Of a DNA stretch of 64,000 bases, positions 53,744 through 60,830 are shown piece by piece; the stretch's first letter is position 1, and each line of letters begins with the position of its first letter. Location: contig CAZSSH010000002.1 in NCBI GenBank assembly GCA_964609825.1, positions 558,001 to 622,000 of the forward strand, read 5' to 3'. This DNA is from CAZSSH01 sp964609825 (GTDB lineage Bacteria; Verrucomicrobiota; Lentisphaeria; Victivallales; Victivallaceae). Under the pieces are notes generated by a model that was not told the origin of the DNA, did not search any database, and saw only the letters and a program-made list of their open reading frames with translations. The position numbers were made by a program, and so were the translations under genes.

Positions 53744-54400
53744 TTAATCTTCAATTAGGTTGTCATATTTATGAAGATGCTTACGCATGATGCCGCGTGC
53801 CAGCTCCAGATTGTTATATTCTAGCGCTTCAATTAACTGTATGTGGTCACGGGTTGCTTGCTGACTGGACTCCGGTGGAGTAACACGGGCAGCAAAAAAA
53901 GTTTGAAGTAAATTGGAAAAAGCAAGTAAAATACTGTTGCCGCTGATTGCCAGCAACCGACGGTGAAAATCGCAATCCCGCGATAAATTATACTCAATTT
54001 CTGCCGGATCGTCATTGTATCGTGAGCAATCGGCAATTTTTCTAAGCTCTGCGATATCGTTGGAGGTAAGTTTTCCGGCAATCACATCCAATGCGCCCAG
54101 TTCGATCGACAATCTGGCCTCCAAAAGTTGGCGGTATGTGAAGTCGCTGGCGGCAACCTGAAACCCGATGGCGCGTCCGAGCAAAGTAAAATCCATTTCT
54201 TGAATAATCGTTCCGCGTCTGGGATACGAGCGGGCGAATCCGAGGAATTTGAGACCCCGCAATCCTTCCCGGATGCTTACCCGGCTGACATTAAATCGCT
54301 CTGCCAACTCTTCTTCGGGTGGAAATTTATCGCCGGGTTTGAGTTTATTTGTGATTATGTATGACAATAAAAGCTCAATTATTCGATCTGTTTTGTTCAT
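53744..54400 (-). CDS. FadR-subfamily GntR transcriptional regulator
   Basis: 218 residues. The winged helix is at about 5-70 (LKPGDKFPPEEELAERFNVS, then RVSIREGLRGLKFLGFARSY). An all-helical FCD ligand domain follows, with metal-type residues in LEARLSIELGALDVI and DCDFHRRLLAISGN. Members respond to acids such as uronates, lactate or gluconate, which fits the HpcH-type aldolase at the end of the operon. It is separated from the pseudopilin gene by 163 bp in which I see no convincing promoter. Confidence 0.92.
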   Translation of the reverse strand: MNKTDRIIELLLSYIITNKLKPGDKFPPEEELAERFNVSRVSIREGLRGLKFLGFARSYPRRGTIIQEMDFTLLGRAIGFQVAASDFTYRQLLEARLSIELGALDVIAGKLTSNDIAELRKIADCSRYNDDPAEIEYNLSRDCDFHRRLLAISGNSILLAFSNLLQTFFAARVTPPESSQQATRDHIQLIEALEYNNLELARGIMRKHLHKYDNLIED

Positions 54401-54430
54401 TTTTGTCTTTTTTCGATATTATTTATTTAA

Positions 54431-54443
54431 TTTGTACTACAAA
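54431..54443. promoter_or_regulatory. FadR-type operator
   Basis: TTTGTACTACAAA is an almost perfect palindrome (TTTGTA-C-TACAAA) that fits the TNGTNNNACNA consensus known for FadR-subfamily regulators. It lies just downstream of the -10 of the FadR-type gene, over the likely transcription start, so autorepression is expected. Confidence 0.7.
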
Positions 54444-54447
54444 TATA

Positions 54448-54475
54448 ATTATAGCAAAAAAAATTTAAAAGTCAA
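54448..54475 (-). promoter_or_regulatory. Promoter of the FadR-led operon
   Basis: Minus strand: TTGACT (54470-54475), a 16-bp spacer and TATAAT (54448-54453), 47 bases before ATG 54400. Confidence 0.75.
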
Positions 54476-54670
54476 GAACTGCATTGATAAAAAATTAAAA
54501 AAATATGGTATTATTAAGAAAAATGCTTTGATTGATTTGGAAAATAGGACATTGAACATATTATTATATGACGATGAAGCATCATTTTTAGTCACGGGAA
54601 AATCATCGGGAAGTTTTCATCGCACGATTGCGGAGAAAAAAATTGATTAGTAGAGTTACCGTGTTTGGGA

Positions 54671-55696
54671 TCAGACGCCGCATTTCTCATTGGTCATGGT
54701 GGCGAAGCGCTTGCCGTCGATTTGCGGAAAGTCGGTGTCCCCGGCAAAAAAGCGGTCAAAAAGGTTGAGGATATAAGGAGCGTATTTTTGTTGCCCGCTC
54801 CCCGCCGCCGCGTGCGGCGTCAAGATGAGGTTGTCGAGTTGATGCCATGGCGAATCGGCCGGCAACGGCTCCGACTCAAAGACGTCCAAAACCGCCCGGA
54901 TGCGCCCGGCGGAGAGCTCCTTTTGCAAGGCTTCGTTGTCGATCAACCGGGCGCGTCCGGCATTGATGAGGGTGCTGCCGTCCCGGAGCAGCGATAATTT
55001 TGCCCCGTCCAGTTTACGCAGATTGTTGGGCGTCATCCCGGCGAGGCAGTGTAGGATGTCCGAGTACTGCAACAGCTCCTCAAAGCCGGCTGCTTTGGCG
55101 GCGCCCATGTCATTAATGACTTTCTCCGGCGTATGCTCCGAGTAAATCAAAATTTGCTTGGGGCCAAAGGGTTGCAGCAGTTTTAAAAATGCCTTGGTAA
55201 TGTCGCCCATCCCCCAGATGCCGACGACGGTCTGCGAGATATCGGCAAAGCCGAAGCGCAAATCCCAGTGGCACGTTTCGCCCGGCCGCAGCTTGGCGTA
55301 ATCGGTCAACCGCCGCTGGGCGATCAACGTCATCATCATTGACCACTCGGCCACGGTTTGCGCCATCACCAAATTGGCGGTGACGACGGTGACCGGCGTT
55401 TGATAAGTGCTGATATCGGTGACCGCCGCCGCCGACCCGGCCGCGTGGCCGATGATTTTGACCGAGGGCGCCTGCTCCAAAAAGGCCTGATTGCACATCG
55501 GGGAACTCCACGTGGTGATGACGCCGTCGCAGCCGTTGGCGCGCTTGGCCCAGTCGTCAACGGTCGCATCCTTTTCCCGCGCCGGGACATCGACGGTGAA
55601 CCCGTATTGCCGGGCCAGCCGGTCGCACTCGGGCGTCCAAAACATTTGGGTGAGCTCGTGCGAATGGTGCATAAAAAGGAGGCGTTTGCCGCTCAT
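54671..55696 (-). CDS. D-isomer-specific 2-hydroxyacid dehydrogenase family protein
   Basis: 341 residues from ATG 55696, which overlaps the isomerase stop (ATGA). The NAD-binding motif appears as VVGIWGMGDITKAFLKLL. The catalytic residues are in STLINAGRARLID (Arg), AVLDVFESEPLP (Glu) and NLILTPHAAAGSG (His). It reduces or oxidises a 2-keto/2-hydroxy acid. Together with the sugar isomerase-like gene upstream it may process a sugar acid; the direct substrate is not evident. Confidence 0.9.
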   Translation of the reverse strand: MSGKRLLFMHHSHELTQMFWTPECDRLARQYGFTVDVPAREKDATVDDWAKRANGCDGVITTWSSPMCNQAFLEQAPSVKIIGHAAGSAAAVTDISTYQTPVTVVTANLVMAQTVAEWSMMMTLIAQRRLTDYAKLRPGETCHWDLRFGFADISQTVVGIWGMGDITKAFLKLLQPFGPKQILIYSEHTPEKVINDMGAAKAAGFEELLQYSDILHCLAGMTPNNLRKLDGAKLSLLRDGSTLINAGRARLIDNEALQKELSAGRIRAVLDVFESEPLPADSPWHQLDNLILTPHAAAGSGQQKYAPYILNLFDRFFAGDTDFPQIDGKRFATMTNEKCGV

Positions 55697-56487
55697 GATT
55701 TGGTTTCCCAGTTTTGTTTCATGGCCTGCAAGGCGACTTCGAGGGGCGGGATTTCCGGCTGCCACATCTTTTCGTACTCAAAAATGACCGGGACTTGGAT
55801 ATGGTTGTCGCGGATAAATTTGAGCCACTTTTGATACGGGAAATCCCCCTCGCCGGGGAGCCGGGCCAAAAGTTTGCCATCGTGTTTCACGCAATCTTTG
55901 AGGTGAAAACCGGCGATAGTGCCCCCGATCAATTGATAGGTTTCTTCCAACGTTTCACCGGCGGTAAATATTGTATGCTCCATGTCCCACAACACGGGGA
56001 GCTCGCGCCCGAGTTTGGCAAACAACTCGGCGCAGCGTTTGCCCGAGGAAAAACCGTCGTGGGTCTCCAAAAGCAACCGGCAGCGGAAACCTTTGGCGTC
56101 AACAGCGGCCAAATGACCGCGGGCGATGTTGACCGCGTCATCGCTGACCGGGTCGGTCATCGCGCCGCCGCCAAAGATCCTCACATAAGGAATATTACAG
56201 GTGTCGGCAATGGTGCAAAGTTCCAAAAGTCCGTCCAAATCGGTGTTGGCCAAGGTGAGGTAAAACCCGGAGTCGAGCGAAAAAATCTGCCCTCTTTCGC
56301 TCAATTGGGCCAAAATCCGTTGCTCGGCCGGGCGTTGCAATATGGGTGCGATATTGCAAGTTTTTTCCAAGGTGCGCAAGGAGAGTTTGGCAATCCGGTA
56401 TTGCCCTAAAAGTTTGGCGGCTTCGGCCAAAGTCAGGTCGGGGCAGCCCAGGGTGGAGATGCCGAAAACAAACGGTTGATTGCTCAT
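55693..56487 (-). CDS. Sugar phosphate isomerase/epimerase (xylose-isomerase-like TIM barrel)
   Basis: 264 residues of the AP endonuclease 2/IolE-like fold. Conserved strands: FGISTLGCPDLTL, LLLETHDGF (metal Glu), PVLWDMEHTIF (metal Asp), GFHLKDCV (metal His) and VIFEYEKMW (metal Glu). It isomerises a small sugar or inositol derivative in the cytoplasm. First gene of a two-gene operon with the dehydrogenase. Confidence 0.87.
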   Translation of the reverse strand: MSNQPFVFGISTLGCPDLTLAEAAKLLGQYRIAKLSLRTLEKTCNIAPILQRPAEQRILAQLSERGQIFSLDSGFYLTLANTDLDGLLELCTIADTCNIPYVRIFGGGAMTDPVSDDAVNIARGHLAAVDAKGFRCRLLLETHDGFSSGKRCAELFAKLGRELPVLWDMEHTIFTAGETLEETYQLIGGTIAGFHLKDCVKHDGKLLARLPGEGDFPYQKWLKFIRDNHIQVPVIFEYEKMWQPEIPPLEVALQAMKQNWETKS

Positions 56488-56524
56488 AAATTTTTCCCGG
56501 GGGATGTCTCTGTTATTTTGTTAT

Positions 56525-56553
56525 ATAATACACTATTTTTGGCAAAAGTTCAA
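56525..56553 (-). promoter_or_regulatory. Promoter of the isomerase/dehydrogenase operon
   Basis: Minus strand: TTGAAC (56548-56553), a 17-bp spacer and TATTAT (56525-56530), 37 bases before ATG 56487. Confidence 0.5.
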
Positions 56554-56599
56554 TATTGATATCAAAAAAAGTGATAAAGTTGTCAATAATATAAAGAAA

Positions 56600-56627
56600 A
56601 TGGCAATATTTTGATCAATATTGCCAT
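56600..56627 (-). terminator. Perfect 11-bp inverted repeat, second hairpin behind yjdF
   Basis: ATGGCAATATT (56600-56610) and AATATTGCCAT (56617-56627) form a perfect AT-rich stem around a 6-nt loop. On the minus strand it is followed by TTTTCTTTATA, so it may be a terminator reinforcing the hairpin before it. It could equally be an operator upstream of the isomerase promoter. Confidence 0.5.
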
Positions 56628-56632
56628 GATGA

Positions 56633-56655
56633 AAATCCGGATTGTTTCCGGATTT
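56633..56655 (-). terminator. Hairpin at the end of the methyltransferase-msrBA-yjdF operon
   Basis: A 9-bp stem AAATCCGGA (56633-56641) with TCCGGATTT (56647-56655) encloses five bases and overlaps the yjdF stop codon. A short T run follows on the minus strand. Confidence 0.6.
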
Positions 56656-57289
56656 ATTTTTTACGGGCGGGCTTGCGCCAGCGCAGCACCGCATAGAGGA
56701 GCGTTGCCGCCATGGCGCCGAGACCGTCGCAGAGCATGTCGCGCTGGGCATCCCAGATGTCGCCCTGCGATCCCAAAAAGGCTTCGCCCGCTTCGGGCGC
56801 CGAGTAGAGGGCATAGAGATACTCGATGATTTCAAAAATCGCGGCAAAGCCGAAAATGCTCATAATGATCAGAAATCCGGCCGCCACGCGATTTTTGATC
56901 AGTTTGTGCCCTTCAAAAAATTCCAAAGCCGGGAAGGCGAAGAAGCCGACCAAAAAGTGGCAGACTCGGTCGTAATGGTTGCGCTCAAAGCCGAAGGTGT
57001 CGGTGACGAAGTCAAACGGCACTTTTTCAAAGGTATAATGGCCGCCGATGGTTTGCAAGATTAAAAAGAGCGCCATAAACGAGTACGCGGTGTTGGAGAA
57101 ACGGACGCGAAGCTGGTACAGCATTACGATGACCAGCAAAGTGATCACCGCCACCGTGTTTTCGGCATACCAGGTCACCCGGTCCACCGGGTCCACGGCC
57201 AAAAAGACGAATAACAGGCCGTAAATGAGCAGCAGCAGCATCGGGTAATTGCCGTCCTGGTCGATCTTTTTGAGTTTGTTTTTTTTCAT
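56654..57289 (-). CDS. yjdF: YjdF-family (DUF2238) inner-membrane protein
   Basis: 211 residues with about six membrane helices (MLLLLIYGLLFVFLAVD, VAVITLLVIVMLY and others). The family motifs IGGHYTFEKVPFDF, RNHYDRVCHFLVGFFAFPAL, AIFEIIEYLYALY and GSQGDIWDAQRDMLCDGLGA are all present. The family is widespread but its role is unknown. AAGGAG lies before ATG 57289. Last gene of the operon, 24 bp after msrBA. Confidence 0.92.
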   Translation of the reverse strand: MKKNKLKKIDQDGNYPMLLLLIYGLLFVFLAVDPVDRVTWYAENTVAVITLLVIVMLYQLRVRFSNTAYSFMALFLILQTIGGHYTFEKVPFDFVTDTFGFERNHYDRVCHFLVGFFAFPALEFFEGHKLIKNRVAAGFLIIMSIFGFAAIFEIIEYLYALYSAPEAGEAFLGSQGDIWDAQRDMLCDGLGAMAATLLYAVLRWRKPARKK

Positions 57290-57313
57290 GATTGGTCTCC
57301 TTGGGTTTATTGA

Positions 57314-58246
57314 TCAGTCAAAGCGTTTGACCGGGATATGACAATAAGGTTTTTTTTGATGGCGTAAATAATAGTTTTGGTGATAGGCTTCGGCCGGGTA
57401 AAACGCTGCGGCGGGAGCGAGCGCGGTTTGGACGGCAAACCCTTTTTGGCGCAAGTGGGCGATCAATTTTTCGGCGGTCTGGCGCTCCTCCTCGTTGTAA
57501 TAAAAGATTTTGGACAAATATTGAGCTCCGATATCCGGCCCCTGACCGTTGGCCTGCGTGGGGTCGTGAATTTCAAAAAAGAGCTTTAAGATATTTTCGT
57601 AGTTGGTCGTGCGCGGATCATAGAGGATATCCACCGCCTCGACGTGGCCGGTCTTGCCGGAGCAGACTTGCTCGTATGAGGGGTTGACCACGCTCCCGCC
57701 GGTGTAGCCGCTGACAGCGGAAATCACCCCCGGCGTTTGGTCAAAGTAGTACTCGACGCCCCAGAAACACCCTCCGGCGACCATCGCGTGTTTGAAGTAA
57801 CGGTCAAAGTCGGCCGCCGGGACAAAGTCCATCGAGAGTGAGTTGACGCAGTAGCGGGTATTTTTGACGGTCAGTTTTTCGCCGGTAAAGACGTGCCCCA
57901 GGTGGCCGCCGCAGTGATTGCACAAAATTTCGGTGCGCCGGCCGTCGGCGTCGGGGATTTGCTTTACTGCGCCGGCAATCGCGTCGTCAAAGGCGGGCCA
58001 GCCGCAGTCGGAGGCAAACTTATCCTTCGAGCGGTAAAGCGCCGCGCCGCACTGGCGGCAGGTGTAAACCCCGGCGGCATTGTGCTGATAAAATTTGCCG
58101 GTAAACGGTTGCTCGGTCCCCTTGTCGAGGATAACATAGCGCTCCTCGGCGGTCAATGGTTTCGGTGTTGGCGGTGTCATATTATCCTCCGCGTAAAATT
58201 GGATCACAAAACACCATAAAATTGCTCCAAAAAGTGTCAATTTCAT
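57314..58246 (-). CDS. Exported methionine sulfoxide reductase, MsrB-MsrA fusion
   Basis: 310 residues from ATG 58246, preceded by GAGG. A signal peptide (MKLTLFGAILWCFVIQFYA) sends it outside the cytoplasm. The N-terminal MsrB domain (about 35-150) has zinc ligands in CRQCG and CNHCGGHLGHVF and the catalytic Cys in RYCVNSLSMDF. The C-terminal MsrA domain has the active site AGGCFWGVEYYF (about 157) and GHVEAVDILYDP. It reduces both S- and R-methionine sulfoxide in oxidised envelope proteins. It lies between a methyltransferase and yjdF. Confidence 0.95.
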   Translation of the reverse strand: MKLTLFGAILWCFVIQFYAEDNMTPPTPKPLTAEERYVILDKGTEQPFTGKFYQHNAAGVYTCRQCGAALYRSKDKFASDCGWPAFDDAIAGAVKQIPDADGRRTEILCNHCGGHLGHVFTGEKLTVKNTRYCVNSLSMDFVPAADFDRYFKHAMVAGGCFWGVEYYFDQTPGVISAVSGYTGGSVVNPSYEQVCSGKTGHVEAVDILYDPRTTNYENILKLFFEIHDPTQANGQGPDIGAQYLSKIFYYNEEERQTAEKLIAHLRQKGFAVQTALAPAAAFYPAEAYHQNYYLRHQKKPYCHIPVKRFD

Positions 58247-58260
58247 GGCACACCTCACAG

Positions 58261-58965
58261 TTACGGTTTGTCAACTTTGCGGCACTGGTAAACATGCAAA
58301 AAATCGTGCTCGACACGGTCGGACTCGATTGCGAAACCGGCGCGTCGGAGTATGCCCTCCATGATCCAACTACAGGTGCTCAACTCGTCCGCGATGTGCC
58401 GAGCAAAGTTGTGTTTACTGCCGGGGGCGAACTCCATAATGCGCTCAAAATAGGCCTCGGGCTGCTCATTTTTCCAGTCAAAAACGACGTCGAGGAGGAC
58501 CAATACGCCGTTGGCACGCAAACTTTGATGGATGCGGTCCAGGGCGACGCATTTCCAGACATCGGACAAGTGATGCAGCGCGAGCGAGGTCACCACCGCG
58601 TCATAGACGCGCGGGCGGAGTTCAAAGGAGAGGAAGCCCGCTTTTTCAAAGGTGATCGAGCTCAATTGATCCTCTTGAGCCTTGAGTAATGAGTACTCAA
58701 GCATCGTTGGCGAAATATCAATCGCGTGGACACTCGCTCCGCGCTGCGCCGCATAACGGGCAAACGCGCCGGTGCCGGTGCCGATCTCCAAAATCGACAT
58801 CCCCGGCCGCAAGCCGATCAGGTCGCCGATCAGGCGGTTCTCCTCCTCGACATCGCGGAATTGGCGCATGCGATTATCATACACTGCAACCTCGGTGACT
58901 GAGTCGTAGTCGGTCCCGAGCTGAATAAACTCATTGTGATAAAAGCTTTGCTGACGGTAGTCCAT
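58261..58965 (-). CDS. Class I SAM-dependent methyltransferase
   Basis: 234 residues. Motif I MSILEIGTGTGAFARYAA (about 54-71), HAIDISPTML, YDAVVTSLALHHL and LRANGVLVLLDVVFDW define the fold. Substrate unknown. First gene of the methyltransferase-msrBA-yjdF operon under the promoter at 58994; its stop is 14 bp before the msrBA start. Confidence 0.88.
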   Translation of the reverse strand: MDYRQQSFYHNEFIQLGTDYDSVTEVAVYDNRMRQFRDVEEENRLIGDLIGLRPGMSILEIGTGTGAFARYAAQRGASVHAIDISPTMLEYSLLKAQEDQLSSITFEKAGFLSFELRPRVYDAVVTSLALHHLSDVWKCVALDRIHQSLRANGVLVLLDVVFDWKNEQPEAYFERIMEFAPGSKHNFARHIADELSTCSWIMEGILRRAGFAIESDRVEHDFLHVYQCRKVDKP

Positions 58966-58993
58966 GATCGTTTCCGGTTAAAGGATCAAAGCT

Positions 58994-59022
58994 AATATAA
59001 CCGCCTGCTTGCTATTTCACAA
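58994..59022 (-). promoter_or_regulatory. Promoter of the methyltransferase-msrBA-yjdF operon
   Basis: Minus strand: TTGTGA (59017-59022), a 17-bp spacer and TATATT (58994-58999), 28 bases before ATG 58965. Confidence 0.6.
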
Positions 59023-59069
59023 ATATTTTTTTTTGATTTTTTTAAGAAAAACGATAAAAATATGTTTTT

Positions 59070-60191
59070 TCAGCTGAAATCAAGGTAGTTGCAGGCTTTG
59101 GCGGCGAGTTTGCCACTTAGTCCGACCATGCCGAGGCGGCTGATCCGGCGCTGGCGGCGGTATTGCAACACCCGCTCGACCCAGATGTTGCCCAAGCCGG
59201 GGACCCGCAGCAAGGTTTCGCGGTCGGCGCTGTTGATTTTGACCGGGAAGTACTCGGGGTGATGCCTTGCCCACATTTCTTTGGGGTCAAACTCCAAGGA
59301 GAGATTGCCGACCGGGTCAAAGACCATTTCGCCGGGCGCAAAGCGGTATTTGCGAAGCAAAAAATCGACCTGATAGAGCCGGTGCTCGCGGAGCAGCCGG
59401 TCGGGCCCGTCCAAGGTGAAATTTTCGCCGGGGAGCGACCGGTCGCCGAGGCCGCTCTGGTAGGCGGAGAAGTAAACGCGCTCAAAGTTGAGGCGGTTGT
59501 AGATCCCGTCCATGTAAGTGACGATTTCGCGGTCGGTCTCGTCGGAGGCGCCGACGATAAACTGGGTGGTGCACTTGACGCGCGAGTGGGGGCCCCCTTT
59601 GGCCGTCTGGTCGGCGAGGAATTTTAACGGCGTTACAATATCGCGGTCGAAATTTTTGGCCGCCGAGAGTTTCTCAAAGTGTTTGCGGCCGGGGACCTCG
59701 ATGTTGAGCGACACCGCGCTCGCCAATTTCAACGTCTCCGCCATCGCCGCTTCGGAGGCACCGGGGATGACCTTGAGGTGGATGTAGCCCCGGTAAGCGT
59801 ATTTTTTGCGCAAAATGCTGGCGGTGGCGAGCAAGCGGTCCATGGTATGGTCGGCGCTGCCCATCACTCCGGAGCTCAAAAAGAGGCCGAGAAGCCACTG
59901 TTTCCTTTGGTGCTCGTAAAAGGCTTTGGCGGTTTCCTCGGGGGTGAGGGTGCACCTCGTGACGTTGCCCTCGCTGCGCAAGGGGCAGTATTTGCAATCG
60001 TTGCTGCAGGCGTTGGAGAGCAAGGTTTTAAACATGATCCCGTAACCGCCCGCGGCCAGCGGCACCGGGTAGAGCCAGCGGCCGTCCAACGTGCGCCGCC
60101 GCCGCTCTTGGCTGATGGTGCCGCAGGCGCACGCCAAGTCGTACTGGGAGTCGGCGGAGAGGATTTCGAGTTTTTTTTGGGTATCAAGCAT
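59070..60191 (-). CDS. Radical SAM protein, putative DNA modification/repair
   Basis: 373 residues. The 4Fe-4S cluster motif is NACSNDCKYCPLR (about 60-72, CxxxCxxC). Characteristic family segments are SADSQYDLACACGTI, GLFLSSGVMGSADHTMD, GYIHLKVIPGAS and VYFSAYQSGL. The C-terminus carries a helix-hairpin-helix (LLRVPGLGNIWVERVLQYRR) for DNA contact. In many genomes this family is paired with a small partner gene (DUF4130-type); none is adjacent here. It has its own promoter. Confidence 0.92.
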   Translation of the reverse strand: MLDTQKKLEILSADSQYDLACACGTISQERRRRTLDGRWLYPVPLAAGGYGIMFKTLLSNACSNDCKYCPLRSEGNVTRCTLTPEETAKAFYEHQRKQWLLGLFLSSGVMGSADHTMDRLLATASILRKKYAYRGYIHLKVIPGASEAAMAETLKLASAVSLNIEVPGRKHFEKLSAAKNFDRDIVTPLKFLADQTAKGGPHSRVKCTTQFIVGASDETDREIVTYMDGIYNRLNFERVYFSAYQSGLGDRSLPGENFTLDGPDRLLREHRLYQVDFLLRKYRFAPGEMVFDPVGNLSLEFDPKEMWARHHPEYFPVKINSADRETLLRVPGLGNIWVERVLQYRRQRRISRLGMVGLSGKLAAKACNYLDFS

Positions 60192-60211
60192 GAGTATGTT
60201 TTCCTGTCATT

Positions 60212-60240
60212 AATATAGAATGAATAATCGAGTATTGCAA
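60212..60240 (-). promoter_or_regulatory. Promoter of the radical SAM gene
   Basis: Minus strand: TTGCAA (60235-60240), a 17-bp spacer and TATATT (60212-60217), 20 bases before ATG 60191. Confidence 0.65.
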
Positions 60241-60265
60241 GCCATTAATGGGAAAAAAACATCGA

Positions 60266-60829
60266 TTAATTTTGGCCCCGGGCAAGCCGGGTGTATTGAC
60301 GGACAAAATCGCTTTTATTGGCGGTGTAGGCGTCGCGGTCAAACTCGTATTTTTGCTGCAGCTCGCGCTTGAGCTCGGCATATTGCCGTGCGACTTCGGG
60401 GTGGGCCAAAAGGTAATCGCGAAAATATATTTCGTCGTGATCACTCCCGTAACGCAAGTGGAGGTGAAAGACTTTTTCCGCAAAGCCGTCGGGGGTGTAC
60501 CCTTTGAGAAACATTATGCCGGGAGGCGGCTGATCGGGGCGCGGACAGGCAATCCACCCGGCCGCCGTCAGCGTTTGTGCGAGCTCTGTCAAATTCGTCT
60601 CCGGCCGGACCTCAAGCAGCAGGTCCACCGTCGGTTTGGCGGCCAAGCCGGGGACGGCGGTGCTGCCGATGTGGTGCAATTCTCCGGGGGCGACCGGCAA
60701 AAGTTTGCCCAAGTCGGCGGCTTCTCCGGCAAACCATGCGGGGTAGTCAACATTGTACTCTTTGAGGATCACCGGAAAGAGGCGCCAGAGCTCCTCGTTG
60801 GTCATTTGGGACAACGGTTTTTTGCTCAT
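60266..60829 (-). CDS. GrpB-family nucleotidyltransferase-like protein
   Basis: 187 residues from ATG 60829, just past the stop of the GNAT gene. The family core HIGSTAVPGLAAKPTVDLLL (about 52-71) and FHLHLRYGSDHDEIYFRDYL are clear. GrpB proteins have a nucleotidyltransferase fold, usually uncharacterised. Last gene of the hydrolase-GNAT-GrpB operon. Confidence 0.92.
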   Translation of the reverse strand: MSKKPLSQMTNEELWRLFPVILKEYNVDYPAWFAGEAADLGKLLPVAPGELHHIGSTAVPGLAAKPTVDLLLEVRPETNLTELAQTLTAAGWIACPRPDQPPPGIMFLKGYTPDGFAEKVFHLHLRYGSDHDEIYFRDYLLAHPEVARQYAELKRELQQKYEFDRDAYTANKSDFVRQYTRLARGQN

Positions 60830-60830
60830 C

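Noticed and set aside
54480..54650. Plus-strand frame ending KNALIDLENRTLNILLYDDEA then SFLVTGKSSGSFHRTIAEKKID
   Set aside because: Looks faintly protein-like, but has no start, no ribosome site and lies in AT-rich promoter DNA; too weak to call even as a remnant.
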